DNA of 64,000 nucleotides, taken from Tractidigestivibacter scatoligenes. GTDB lineage: Bacteria > Actinomycetota > Coriobacteriia > Coriobacteriales > Atopobiaceae. Positions 17,443 through 25,956 of this stretch are shown one piece after another. The notes under the pieces are model-generated. The model saw only the letters and a list, made by a program, of their open reading frames with translations, ran no database searches and had not been told where the DNA came from. Both the position numbers and the translations under genes were made by a program. The stretch is from NCBI RefSeq assembly GCF_001494635.1, contig NZ_LOJF01000009.1:496001-560000 (forward strand), in the 5' to 3' direction. Each line of letters begins with the position of its first letter. Position 1 is the first letter of the stretch.

Positions 17443-18399
17443 CTACCTCTCGCCTGTGGCCGCGTCCTGCGCAGCCGCAGCGACCGCCTCCGGAAGGTCG
17501 CGGTGAAAGAGGTTCACGCGATAGCCCTGCGCCTTGAGGTGGGCTGCCGTGGCATTGGCGATGGCAACGCTTCTGTGCTGGCCGCCCGTGCAGCCAACGG
17601 CGATGGACAGGCGCGCCTTACCCTCGGCGACGTAGCCCGGCATGGCCACGTCGAGCAGGCGCAGCCATGCGTCCATGAAGTCGCGCGTAATCTTGTTGTC
17701 CATCACGAAGCGCGCGACCTTCTCGTCATTGCCCGTGAGGTGGCGCATCTCTGGGTCGTAGAAGGGGTTGGGCAGGAAGCGCACGTCGATCATGAGGTCC
17801 GCCTCGGAGGGCATGCCGTGCTTGAAGCCAAACGAGAAGACGTTCACGTCGAGGAGCTGCTGCTCGGTGAGCTCGGAGAAGGCCGCGTTGAGGCGGGCCC
17901 TGAGGGATGCGGTGCGCATGCGGCTGGTGTCGATGACGAGGTCGGCCATCGTGCGGGCGTCCTTGAGCTGCCGGCGCTCGCGCTTGATGGCGTGCTCGAC
18001 GGACTCGCCGGGCACAGCAAGCGGGTGGCGGCGGCGGTTCTCGTTGTAGCGGCGCATGAGGACCTCGTCGGAGGCGTCCAGAAAGAGGAGCTTGCAGGAG
18101 AGCTCGTGCTCGCCGAGCTGACGGATGGTGTCCGTGAGCTCGTCGAAGAGGCCCTGGCTTCGCAGGTCACAGGTCACGGCCAGGTGGCGGCCCACACCAG
18201 AGTTGATGCCCACGAGGTCCGCAAGCTGTGGGACCAGACGCGGAGGGAGGTTGTCGATGCAGAAGTAGCCCATGTCCTCGAAGCAGTGCAGAGCCTGGGT
18301 GCGACCCGAGCCGGACATGCCCGTGATGATCACGATGTCGGGGACGCGGTCGCGGCTCTCGGCGTCCCGCATGGTCTGGCCGGTGGTCTCGTCTGGCAT
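17443..18399 (-). CDS. rapZ: RapZ/YvcJ-type nucleotide-binding protein
   Basis: 318 residues; ATG with AAGGAGG five bases upstream, whereas the longer open frame is low-complexity Arg/Pro. RapZ proteins are P-loop NTPases with a C-terminal ligand-binding domain; the E. coli homologue controls amino-sugar synthesis through small RNAs, and the Gram-positive role is less clear. The P-loop reads GMSGSGRTQ, with Arg where Lys is canonical, as I recall from other actinobacterial RapZ. 'FEDMGYFCIDNLPPRLV' and the C-terminal 'SIAVGCTGGQHRSVAIA' with an HRD in 'FHRDLPE' are family signatures. It is tightly linked to whiA. Confidence 0.92.
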   Translation of the reverse strand: MPDETTGQTMRDAESRDRVPDIVIITGMSGSGRTQALHCFEDMGYFCIDNLPPRLVPQLADLVGINSGVGRHLAVTCDLRSQGLFDELTDTIRQLGEHELSCKLLFLDASDEVLMRRYNENRRRHPLAVPGESVEHAIKRERRQLKDARTMADLVIDTSRMRTASLRARLNAAFSELTEQQLLDVNVFSFGFKHGMPSEADLMIDVRFLPNPFYDPEMRHLTGNDEKVARFVMDNKITRDFMDAWLRLLDVAMPGYVAEGKARLSIAVGCTGGQHRSVAIANATAAHLKAQGYRVNLFHRDLPEAVAAAAQDAATGER

Positions 18400-18498
18400 T
18401 CGTCCCTCCTTCGCTCTTGGTGACAACTGCATCAAGTATAGGGGTTGACGCCCGGCTGGGGTGGCGGTCTGGGTGCCGTTGCTCCCCCGGGTCCGCGC

Positions 18499-18558
18499 TT
18501 CTCGTCCAGGGGTTCTCGGCGGGCGGGGTTCTCGTCCAAGGGTTCTCGGCGGGCGGGG
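18499..18558. repeat. Tandem 30-bp direct repeat upstream of rapZ
   Basis: Two adjacent 30-bp copies (18499-18528 and 18529-18558) that begin TTCTCGTCCA and end TCGGCGGGCGGGG, with one mismatch. They open the 1-kb gene-free stretch between rapZ and the oxidoreductase gene. No function is apparent. Confidence 0.8.
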
Positions 18559-18591
18559 CGCACGCCTCACCATCGAAGCTCTCGCGCGGGA

Positions 18592-18666
18592 TTATTGCGC
18601 GTTATTTCTCGAAAATTTGAGCTTATCTGGGCAAATATGCTCAGACCTAGGAAAAACGTGCAATAA
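18592..18666. mobile_element. MITE-like element, copy A (75 bp)
   Basis: Bounded by near-perfect terminal inverted repeats: TTATTGCGCG at the left and CGTGCAATAA at the right (one mismatch). The interior is similar base for base to copy B at 18844 (for example GCTTAT-TGGGCAAA and AGGA-AAAC). It has no coding capacity. Target-site duplication is not obvious. Confidence 0.6.
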
Positions 18667-18843
18667 GTTCTGCCGCAGAGAAGTGCCATGGGTTGAAATG
18701 GTGCCCGTTGCCAACATGTGCCCAGGTCAGACATGGCGTTCGCTGAGAGTGTGAATCCATATTGGAGATGGAGCCTTTGCCTTCAGCGCCCGATTGCTCT
18801 CGTCCGATCCCAAACCCTAACTTCATGTTCCTCTGTTCCGAAA

Positions 18844-18919
18844 TTATTGCGCGATATTTCTTGGAAATTTTGGGCTTATTTGGGCAAACGTACTTAGGCC
18901 GAGGAGAAACGCGCAATAA
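18844..18919. mobile_element. MITE-like element, copy B (76 bp)
   Basis: Perfect 10-bp terminal inverted repeats TTATTGCGCG / CGCGCAATAA. It lies 178 bp to the right of copy A in the same orientation and is clearly homologous to it. The 177 bp between the copies hold no gene that I recognise. A partly similar tail (TGCCG...GTGCC) follows both copies, so the repeat may extend to about 100 bp. Confidence 0.6.
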
Positions 18920-19038
18920 ATTGCCGAGATGCAGCAGTGCCGTCCTTAGAGACGCGCTTTTGATAAGGGGCTCTCGCTAATGGCGGCGTTCTGGATGGGG
19001 ATAGCGTGTCTCTCCCCGCCTTTGGTCCATCTCGCCTC

Positions 19039-19123
19039 GCGGAGTTTTGCTCCTTTTCTTAATCCAGTTGGCCGCCACCTGGGCAAACGCAACCGCCGTT
19101 TAAGAAAAGGAGCTATTCTCCGC
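19039..19123. repeat. Long palindromic element (24-bp arms)
   Basis: Left arm 19039-19062 reads GCGGAG-TTTT-GCTCCTTTTCTTAA; the right arm 19100-19123 is its complement except in the four middle bases. The loop is 37 bp. It has no coding capacity and no T-run suited to termination. Its size and position next to the MITE-like copies suggest another small inverted-repeat element. Confidence 0.6.
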
Positions 19124-19236
19124 TGGTCCGGGGGGTCTCGGGGGTCCGGGGGTCCGGGGGTCCGGGGGTCCGCTGGTCCGGGGGGTCTCGGGGGTCCGGG
19201 GGTCCGGGGGTCCGCTGGTCCGGGGGGTCCGGGGCG
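19124..19236. repeat. G-rich tandem repeat (GGGGGTCC units)
   Basis: About a dozen copies of the 8-mer GGGGGTCC and the variants GGTCTCGG and GCTGGTCC, organised in longer blocks (GCTGGTCCGGGGGGTCTCGG occurs twice). The plus strand has many G-runs of five or six. Such tracts change length by slippage and may form quadruplexes. Confidence 0.75.
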
Positions 19237-19443
19237 CCGGAAGCAGCGTTACCGCAGAGATTGCGTACGAAATCGCCCTTCCGGCGCGGAATTGGCGCCG
19301 GAAGGCACGTTATCGCAGCTACTTCGTACGAAATCGCCCCTCGGGCGAGAAATTCTCGCCCGAGCATGGGTTTTGGACGGGATTCCGTACAAAACCTTCG
19401 CTCAGGCGGCATTTTCTCGCCGAAGGGCGCATTTCTGCAGCCA
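19236..19443. repeat. Hairpin-unit array, locus 2 (three to four units)
   Basis: Same design as at 12096. A half unit ends in TTGCGTACGAAAT. Unit 1: CCTTCCGGCGC / GCGCCGGAAGG (19277-19305), then TTCGTACGAAAT. Unit 2: CTCGGGCGAG / CTCGCCCGAG (19340-19364), then ATTCCGTACAAAACC. Unit 3 has a weaker stem and ends GGGCGCATTTCTGCAG, matching the end of locus 1. The unit spacing is about 62 bp. Stems differ between units but stay self-complementary. The array abuts the 3' end of the oxidoreductase gene. Confidence 0.75.
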
Positions 19444-19447
19444 GCAC

Positions 19448-20542
19448 CTATGCGCGCTCCTCGGGGTAGACCACACCCCACTCGCGGCGCAGGCGGGTCA
19501 TGATCTGCATGACGTCCGCGGCATAGTCGATGAGGCCAGCCGAACGGGCGTCGCCAGCAACCGCACGCTCGAGGTCGGCGATCTCGTAGCACAGCGCATA
19601 GCCCGAGCGACCCGCGTGCACCTCCTCGCGGCGGCCGTCCTCCGTCCACACGATGGTCGCGACGTCGGCGCGGGGATAGTCCATAACCTCAACATAGCAG
19701 CAATCAAAGCTCAGGACCGCGCGCTTGGGCTGCTTAGAATGGAGCGTGAGCGAAAGAACGCCCATCTGCCCCTCCTTGTTGCGGCACACGATGCCCGAGG
19801 TCTGGTCCACGCCCGTCGACGCCAAGTTGGCGAGAGAGACAACCTCCGTGGGCTGACTAGCCATGAAGAGTCTCATGAGCGAGAGCGCGTAGACACCGAT
19901 GTCAAGCATCGCGCCGCCCGCCAGCTTTGGGTTGTAGAAGCGGTTGGTGAGGTCGCCGTACTCCTTGTAGCTGCCAAAGTTGAGCTGCGCCAGGTTCATA
20001 GCACCAAACTCGCCCGCGTTGGCGCGGCGGAGAAGCTCCTGGTAGAGCGGCATGTGCAGGATGGTCGTGGCATCCATGAGCACCACGTTGTTCTCGCGTG
20101 CAAGCGCACGGGCCTCGTCGAGCTCCTCGGAGTTGAGCGTGATGGACTTCTCGCAGAGGACGTGCTTGCCCGCCGCGAGGGCGCCGCGCAGGTAGCGGAT
20201 GTGCGTGTTGTGCGGCGTGGTGATGTAGATGGCGTCCACGTCGGGGTCCTGGTAGAGCTCCTCGACCGAGTTATACACGCGCTCCACGCCGTAGCGCTCG
20301 GCGAAGGCCTCGGCCTTCTCACGCGTGCGGTTGGCAACGCCGCGGAGGTGGCGGCCGGAGAGAGCAAGCGAGGTCGCCATCTGGTTGGCAATCACGCCGC
20401 AACCGATGACCGCCCAGGAGAGCTGCGGCGCCGTGTAGATGTCTGTGGGGAAGGGCTCGCCTGTGACCTCGGCAAACGCTGCCTTTGCGGCGGCTGCCGC
20501 ATCGAGCGGGGCCGCGGTTCCAGACCCGTTGTTCTCTGCCAT
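19448..20542 (-). CDS. Gfo/Idh/MocA-family oxidoreductase
   Basis: 364 residues; ATG with GAGGAG upstream (MAENNGSG). The N-terminal 40 residues are low-complexity and Ala-rich before the Rossmann fold, which begins with 'SWAVIGCGVIANQMA'. The family motif EKS appears in 'GKHVLCEKSITLN' (the EKP position, with Ser for Pro). The C-terminal domain has 'GGAMLDIGVYALSLM'. Members oxidise or reduce sugars and polyols with NAD(P). It lies 58 bp after nanE on the same strand, so an amino-sugar or sialic-acid-related substrate is plausible but unproven. Confidence 0.85.
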   Translation of the reverse strand: MAENNGSGTAAPLDAAAAAKAAFAEVTGEPFPTDIYTAPQLSWAVIGCGVIANQMATSLALSGRHLRGVANRTREKAEAFAERYGVERVYNSVEELYQDPDVDAIYITTPHNTHIRYLRGALAAGKHVLCEKSITLNSEELDEARALARENNVVLMDATTILHMPLYQELLRRANAGEFGAMNLAQLNFGSYKEYGDLTNRFYNPKLAGGAMLDIGVYALSLMRLFMASQPTEVVSLANLASTGVDQTSGIVCRNKEGQMGVLSLTLHSKQPKRAVLSFDCCYVEVMDYPRADVATIVWTEDGRREEVHAGRSGYALCYEIADLERAVAGDARSAGLIDYAADVMQIMTRLRREWGVVYPEERA

Positions 20543-20600
20543 ACGCTTCTCCTCTCTTGTGGCCGCTAGGGCCGGGTTACTACCGTCTGCCAGGAATGCC

Positions 20601-21290
20601 CTACGCCTCGATGGCTGCCTTGAACCAGCTGGTGATGCTCGTGGGGTGCGTGATCGCGGTACCCGAGACCACGGCCCACGCGCCAGCGTCGATGGCCGCG
20701 CGCGCATCCGCCGGGGTGTGGACGTGGCCCTCGCAGATCACGGGGAAGCCGGGGAACTCCTTGGCGGCCTCGGCGAGAAGGGCGAGGTCGGGACCATCGT
20801 CCAGCGTGGTGTCGATTGCGGGCTTCTTGTGCGAGAGCGTGGTGGACGCGATGTCGCAGCCGCAGGCAACGCCGCGACGGATGTCCTCGATAGTCATGCA
20901 GTCGGCCATGACGATGGTCTCGCACTGAGCGCGCAGGTCGCGGACGGTCTCCTCGAAGGTGCGGCCATCAGGGCGAGGGCGGTCGGTGGCGTCGATGGCC
21001 ACCACGTCAGCGCCGGCGTTCACGCAGGCCACGGCATGGCGCAGCGTGGGCGTGATGTAGACACCGTCGTGGCCCTCCTTCCAGAGGCCGATGATGGGAA
21101 TCTCAACGCGCCCCTTGATGGCGGCAATGTCCGAGAGGCCCTGGCAGCGGATCGCTGCGGCACCGCCCAGCTCGCAGGCGCGGGCGATCTGGGCCATGGT
21201 CTCCGGGTGGCGCATGGGTTCTCCGGGATACGCCTGGACGCTCACGATGAGCTTGCCCTTGAGGGACTGGACGAGCGGATTGACAGCCAT
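20601..21290 (-). CDS. nanE: N-acetylmannosamine-6-phosphate 2-epimerase
   Basis: 229 residues, normal length; ATG with GAGGAGAGG upstream. Converts ManNAc-6-P to GlcNAc-6-P in sialic-acid and ManNAc catabolism. TIM-barrel signatures: 'LIVSVQAYPGEPMRHPE' at the N-terminus, 'GAAAIRCQG', 'IIGLWKEGHDGVYITPT' (catalytic lysine region), 'ADVVAIDATDRPRPDG' and 'VSGTAITHP'. No other nan gene is in the window; the adjacent oxidoreductase may be its partner. uvrC lies upstream after a 55-bp gap. Confidence 0.93.
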   Translation of the reverse strand: MAVNPLVQSLKGKLIVSVQAYPGEPMRHPETMAQIARACELGGAAAIRCQGLSDIAAIKGRVEIPIIGLWKEGHDGVYITPTLRHAVACVNAGADVVAIDATDRPRPDGRTFEETVRDLRAQCETIVMADCMTIEDIRRGVACGCDIASTTLSHKKPAIDTTLDDGPDLALLAEAAKEFPGFPVICEGHVHTPADARAAIDAGAWAVVSGTAITHPTSITSWFKAAIEA

Positions 21291-21345
21291 GGAAGTTCCT
21301 CTCCTCGCGGCCACCACGGTCGCGCCACTGTTGATTAGGCTAGCC

Positions 21346-23325
21346 CTAACGCGCCTTCTCCGCCACCGTCTGGGCCTCCTCGTCCCAAGCACGCAGGGCG
21401 TCAAAGACCGCCTGCGCCACATCGGCGGGCACACCCGGAACCTGGGCGATGTCCTCCACGCTCGCGGCACGCAAGCGCTTGAGCGAGCCAAAGCGACGCA
21501 TGATGGCCCGCTTGCGTTTGGGACCCACGCCCGGCACGTCATCGAGCATCGAGACGGTCATGGCCTTGTCGCGCAGCTCGCGGTGGAAGGTGATGGCAAA
21601 GCGGTGCGACTCGTCGCGCACCTGCTTGATGAGGTAGAGCGAGGCCGAGCCCGAGGGCAGCACCACGGGTGTCTCGTCCCAGGGGACAAAGACCTCCTCG
21701 TCCGACTTGGCAAGGCCGCACACCGGAATGTCGAGCCCCAACGAGGAGAGCTGCTCCATGGCAGCCGTGAGCTGGGGCTTGCCGCCATCGACCACCAGCA
21801 GGTCCGGGCACGAGCCAAAGCGCTCGTCGGCCATGCGCTCGGGCGCGTAGCGCCGGGCGAGAACCTCTGACATGCTCACGAAGTCGTTCGCCTCGGTGAG
21901 CGGCGTCTGGATCTTGAAGCGCCGGTACTGGGACTTGTCGGGACGACCGTTCGTGAAGACGACCATGGAGGCAACCGTGAAGTGGCCGTGAAGCGTCGAA
22001 ATGTCGAAGCACTCGATGCGCATGGGCGGCGCGTCGAGGGCAAGCGCGCTCTCGAGCTGCAGCAGCGCCTGGTTGGTGCGGTCGTCCGCATAGCCCGTGC
22101 GCACCATGTAGCGCATGAGCGCATGGCGGGCGTTGGCGGTGGCCATGTCCAGGAGGTGGCGCTTCTCGCCGCGCTGCGGGCGATGGATGTGGCAGGCGCG
22201 CCCGCGCTTCTCGGCAAGCCATTCCGAGAGGAGCTCGGCGTCCGGCAGATCTACGTCCACGTTCACCTCGGAGGGGATGTCAGCTGTCTCGTCGTAGTAG
22301 CGCTTGAGGAAGCCGCCCTGCAGCTCGACCTCCCCCACGTCCGCGCCCTTGTCGAGAATGAACTCGACGGTGCGCACCGTGCGGCCCTCGCGCACCACAA
22401 AGACGCACGCTGCGCTGACGGTCTCCTCGCGGTAGAAGCCGATAAGGTCGAGGGAGACGTCCGAGGAGAACATGACCTGCTGGCGGTCGTCCAGGGCGTT
22501 CAGGCTCTCGAGGCGCGCCTTCAGGCGGCCCGCGCGCTCAAAGTCGAGGTCCGCGGCGGCCTCGCGCATCTGCTCCTCAACGGCCGAGACCACGTGCGAG
22601 CGGCGCCCGGCGAGAAAGTCCTCGACCTGGCGCACGTGCTTGGCATACTCGACGGTATCGATGGCGCCCACGCAGACGCCCGGGCCCTTACCCATGTGGT
22701 AGTCGAAGCAGGGCCGCCCCGTGCGGGCAAGCGCCAGGTTGGCCACGGCCGCCTCGTCAGGGCGGCGCTCCAGCTCGCGGCGACAGCGCTTCCACTCCGC
22801 GCACGTGGCTATGCAGATGGGGACAACCTTGCGCAGCGTGTCGATGGTGTCGCGCGCGGCGTGGGCGTCGGTGTAGGGGCCAAAGTAGCGCGTGCCCTTG
22901 CGGTGGTGCTCGCGCGTGTACTTGATGGCCGGGAACACGTCCGACTCGGTGATGGCGATGTAGGGGTAGCTCTTGTCGTCCTTGAAGTCCACGTTGAAGT
23001 ACGGGTGGTACTGGGCGATGAGGTTGCGCTCGAGCACGAGGGCCTCGTGCTCGGAGCCCACCACGATGTAGTCGAACGACCTCACGACCTGCATCATGAG
23101 GGGGATCTTGTCACGGTCGTCCTGGAGCGTCACGTACTGGCGCAGGCGGGCGCGCAGGTTCTTGGCCTTGCCCACGTAGACAACCTGCCCGCGCGCGTCC
23201 TTCCAGAGGTAGCAGCCGGGGTCCGTAGGCGCGTCGTCCACCTGGCGACGCAACTCGGGCAGACTCTCGTCAAGCGAGCGCGCGTCATCGAAGTCGGGGC
23301 GGGCTCCGGGGTCACGGATTGTCAT
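21346..23325 (-). CDS. uvrC: Excinuclease ABC subunit C
   Basis: 659 residues; the ATG of MTIRDPG is chosen over 23394. UvrC makes both incisions in nucleotide-excision repair. In order: GIY-YIG nuclease domain (GCYLWKDARGQVVYVGKAKNL, near 38-58), a UVR motif (about 215-250, EEQMREAAADLDFERAGRLK), the RNase-H-like C-terminal nuclease (DISTLHGHFTVASMVVF, DLLVVDGGKPQL) and two terminal helix-hairpin-helix motifs (DVPGVGPKRKRAIMRRF, AQVPGVPADVAQAVF). uvrA is in the same window at 39077; uvrB is not. Confidence 0.96.
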   Translation of the reverse strand: MTIRDPGARPDFDDARSLDESLPELRRQVDDAPTDPGCYLWKDARGQVVYVGKAKNLRARLRQYVTLQDDRDKIPLMMQVVRSFDYIVVGSEHEALVLERNLIAQYHPYFNVDFKDDKSYPYIAITESDVFPAIKYTREHHRKGTRYFGPYTDAHAARDTIDTLRKVVPICIATCAEWKRCRRELERRPDEAAVANLALARTGRPCFDYHMGKGPGVCVGAIDTVEYAKHVRQVEDFLAGRRSHVVSAVEEQMREAAADLDFERAGRLKARLESLNALDDRQQVMFSSDVSLDLIGFYREETVSAACVFVVREGRTVRTVEFILDKGADVGEVELQGGFLKRYYDETADIPSEVNVDVDLPDAELLSEWLAEKRGRACHIHRPQRGEKRHLLDMATANARHALMRYMVRTGYADDRTNQALLQLESALALDAPPMRIECFDISTLHGHFTVASMVVFTNGRPDKSQYRRFKIQTPLTEANDFVSMSEVLARRYAPERMADERFGSCPDLLVVDGGKPQLTAAMEQLSSLGLDIPVCGLAKSDEEVFVPWDETPVVLPSGSASLYLIKQVRDESHRFAITFHRELRDKAMTVSMLDDVPGVGPKRKRAIMRRFGSLKRLRAASVEDIAQVPGVPADVAQAVFDALRAWDEEAQTVAEKAR

Positions 23326-23425
23326 GGCACGCGATTCCCTTCCGCACGGGCCATACCTTCGCAGAGCATGCGATACGTCTCCCCTCGGCACCAAAAGGAC
23401 ACTTCAACAGTAGGAGTAGTATAAG

Positions 23426-23444
23426 GTGCGTTTGCAAAACGCAC
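23426..23444. promoter_or_regulatory. Inverted repeat between uvrC and the ATP-grasp gene
   Basis: Perfect 8-bp arms GTGCGTTT / AAACGCAC with a three-base loop, in the 147-bp divergent region, about 30 bp upstream of the ATP-grasp start and 100 bp from uvrC. It could be an operator or a 5'-leader hairpin. Confidence 0.35.
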
Positions 23445-23472
23445 GTGGTTCCCATTTAAGCTAGGAGATGCA

Positions 23473-24699
23473 ATGGCCTTACCCGATTTCGTCCCTCTCA
23501 TCCTGGGGGGCGACATTGGCGCATACGCGCTTGGCCGCGAGTTCCACGAGGCATGCGGGGTTCGCAGCATATGCGCTTCTCAAGGTCCCATCGACGCCAT
23601 CACGAAGTCTCGCATCTTTGAGTGCACAAGCGTCAGCAGGCTTGATGACGCCGAGGTCGAGCGCGTGGTGCGTGAGACGGCAGCCGCCCACGCAGACCAG
23701 AAGGTCCTTCTCATCACCAACCTCGAATCTGTGGTGGGCTGCGTCTGCCGCCTGGAGGCACGCCTACCGGAAAACGTGGTGACCCCCACCCCATCCCTCG
23801 AGTCCGTGGAGGCGCTTGCCCACAAGGACCGCTTCATCCGCCTCTGCCGCGAGCGGAACCTTCCCACCCCCGCAACAGAGATCGTTGACCTTTCCGATGG
23901 CACCGCTATTTTGCCGAGCAAGATCGCCTTTCCCGTTGTTGCCAAACCGTCCTTCTCGGCAGAGTACGCCCCGTTCATCGCCCAGGGGTTCCGGAAGGTC
24001 TACCTCATGCACAGCCAGGCAGAACTCGACGAGCTTTGGGAGAAGCTGCGCTCGGCAGGATTCGCAGGCACCTTCCTGGTTCAGGAGTTTGTCCCCGGCG
24101 ATGACACCATGAACGAGACCGTCACCGTCTACGTGACGCACTCTGGGCGTATCAGCCTGCTCTCGGGAGCCCGCACTATTCTCAACGACCACTCACCCAG
24201 CCTGATGGGAAACTCCGTGGCAATGCTCACGCAGGAGGTGCCAGAACTATACGACCAGGTGAGCCGGCTCCTCGAGGGCATGGACTACCACGGCTACGCA
24301 TGCGTTGACGTAAAGCGCGACCCGCGTGATGGGCGGGCACTCTTCCTTGAGATAAACCCCCGTGTTGGGCGCAACTCCTACTACGTAAGCGCCGCGGGCG
24401 AGAATCCCATGGGCCACTGCATCGAAGAGCTTGTCTTTGGCCGAGAGCCCAAGGAGGTGCGCACCTCGCGCGAGGCCCTCTACACGCTTGTCCCCCGCGG
24501 CCTTCTCAGGCGCTACCTCACCGATAATTCCCTATACAAGCGAGTCGAGAATGCATGCCGTGCCGGTCTTGTCTTCGATCCTCAACGCTACGCGCATGAC
24601 AAGGGCGCATCGCGCATGCTGAGCGTTTCTCTCACCGAGCTTAACCAATACCGGAAGTTCGCAAAATACTACCCCGAGCAAAGCAGTTCGAGCTTCTAG
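23473..24699 (+). CDS. ATP-grasp carboxylate-amine ligase, copy 1
   Basis: 408 residues; ATG with TAGGAGATGC upstream. ATP-grasp ligases join a carboxylate to an amine through an acyl-phosphate. Visible: a pre-ATP-grasp domain (LILGGDIGAYALGREFHEA), the ATP-binding region (FPVVAKPSFSAEYAPF, about 157; LVQEFVPGDD, about 212) and the metal-binding end of the active site (LFLEINPRVGRNSYY, about 295). By architecture and size it recalls the D-aspartate ligase (Asl) group that adds a bridge residue to peptidoglycan precursors, but this is a recollection, not a search result. A paralogue with the same C-terminal SSF motif is at 25957, and FemABX-like genes lie next to both. Confidence 0.75.
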   Translation: MALPDFVPLILGGDIGAYALGREFHEACGVRSICASQGPIDAITKSRIFECTSVSRLDDAEVERVVRETAAAHADQKVLLITNLESVVGCVCRLEARLPENVVTPTPSLESVEALAHKDRFIRLCRERNLPTPATEIVDLSDGTAILPSKIAFPVVAKPSFSAEYAPFIAQGFRKVYLMHSQAELDELWEKLRSAGFAGTFLVQEFVPGDDTMNETVTVYVTHSGRISLLSGARTILNDHSPSLMGNSVAMLTQEVPELYDQVSRLLEGMDYHGYACVDVKRDPRDGRALFLEINPRVGRNSYYVSAAGENPMGHCIEELVFGREPKEVRTSREALYTLVPRGLLRRYLTDNSLYKRVENACRAGLVFDPQRYAHDKGASRMLSVSLTELNQYRKFAKYYPEQSSSSF

Positions 24700-24790
24700 G
24701 CGTTTGGCAAAGACCATTTGTATGACGTTAGGGAAATTGAATGAACACGTGCGGTTTGGCTGACGAGACATTATTATTGTTCGATGTGAT

Positions 24791-24865
24791 TCCCCGGTGG
24801 CGCAGTGGTAGCGCAGCTGACTGTTAATCAGCGTGTCGCAGGTTCGAACCCTGCCCGGGGAGCCA
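24791..24865 (+). tRNA. tRNA-Asn (GTT)
   Basis: Complete cloverleaf: acceptor TCCCCGG / CCGGGGA, anticodon stem GCTGA / TCAGC with loop CTGTTAA giving anticodon GTT, T-arm GCAGG-TTCGAAC-CCTGC, encoded CCA at 24863-24865. A terminator follows at 24877. Confidence 0.97.
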
Positions 24866-24876
24866 GACCGCAATGC

Positions 24877-24907
24877 GGGGCCGGCGCTTTTTCGTCGGCC
24901 CCGTTTT
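24877..24907 (+). terminator. Terminator after tRNA-Asn
   Basis: Arms GGGGCCG / CGGCCCC followed by GTTTTC, 12 bp after the tRNA CCA end. Confidence 0.8.
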
Positions 24908-24962
24908 CATGTTCACCCCAGCAGAGGTGGGTGACAGTCGGCACGCGAGAAGGAGACGTCAG

Positions 24963-25943
24963 GTGGCACACTTCCTGCAATCAGAGGCATGGGCACGCTT
25001 CCAGCAGAGCCTGGGCGAGCGCGTTACCAGGCGCGTAGGCGAGGACTGGAGCTTCCTTGGCGTCGAGGAAACGCAGGTCTTTGGCCCGTTTCACACAAAG
25101 CGCCTCTATGCGCCATATGGGCCGAGCTTCTCGGGCCCTGAGGCACTCCAGCCGGCACTCGAGCAGTTCGAGCTCAACGCCCGCCAGATGGGCGACGTCT
25201 TTGTGCGCGTCGAGCCCATGGGCACCTCGCCGGAAGTTGAGAAGGACGCATGCGAGAAGCTCGAGTCCCTTGGGTATCACCGCGTAAGTCACCTCCTGCC
25301 AGAGGACACGTGGCGCATAAACGTCACCGTTGGTCGAGACGCCCTGCTCAAGGGCATGGACAAGTCCAACCGCAAGCGCTATCGCCAGGCAGCCGGCAAG
25401 GGCATTGAGATTCGCACGTCCACCAACCCGGAAGACATTCCGCTGCTCACCAAGCTCATGAGCGACGTAGAGGAGAGGGACGGCATAACGCTTCGCGACA
25501 CCGACTACCTCAAGAAGGAGGCCGCCTCGCTCTTCCCCACCGGAAACGGCCGACTGTATCTTGCGGTGCTGCATGAGAGGGATGCCGATGGCAACCCCAC
25601 CGGCGAGGAGCGCGTGATTGCCGCCAACTTTGTCTTCCTCGATGACGACTGTTGCTACCTCATCCACAACGGCGCAGACAGCAACTACTTCAAGACCGGC
25701 GCAAACGTAGCAATGCAGGTGCAGATTGTGCTCGATGCCGCCGAGGAGGGCCGAACGTGGTGCGACTTCCACGGGATGGCACCCGAGGGCGCCGGCCCAG
25801 AGCACCCCTGGTACGGGTTCACCAAGTTCAAGCAGTCCTTTGGCGGAGAGGCGCGCCACTACCTTGGCACCTGGGAGAAGCCCATCAAGCAGGCGCACTA
25901 CGCCGTCTACGACCTTGCCCGAAAGGTGATTGCGCACAAGTAG
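24963..25943 (+). CDS. FemABX/MurM-type aminoacyltransferase, copy 1
   Basis: 326 residues from a GTG start (VAHFLQSEAW) with AAGGAG seven bases upstream; the longer frame from 24873 would begin inside the tRNA terminator. FemABX proteins add amino acids from aminoacyl-tRNA to lipid II, building the cross-bridge of peptidoglycan. Recognisable: 'FLQSEAWARFQ' near the start, 'LYAPYGPSF', 'SNRKRYRQAAGKGIEI' (about 139-154), and 'YLIHNGADSNYFKTGANVAMQ' in the second GNAT-like domain. It lies downstream of tRNA-Asn and an ATP-grasp ligase and converges with a second such pair. Confidence 0.88.
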   Translation: MAHFLQSEAWARFQQSLGERVTRRVGEDWSFLGVEETQVFGPFHTKRLYAPYGPSFSGPEALQPALEQFELNARQMGDVFVRVEPMGTSPEVEKDACEKLESLGYHRVSHLLPEDTWRINVTVGRDALLKGMDKSNRKRYRQAAGKGIEIRTSTNPEDIPLLTKLMSDVEERDGITLRDTDYLKKEAASLFPTGNGRLYLAVLHERDADGNPTGEERVIAANFVFLDDDCCYLIHNGADSNYFKTGANVAMQVQIVLDAAEEGRTWCDFHGMAPEGAGPEHPWYGFTKFKQSFGGEARHYLGTWEKPIKQAHYAVYDLARKVIAHK

Positions 25944-25956
25944 GTTTGCGGCGCCC

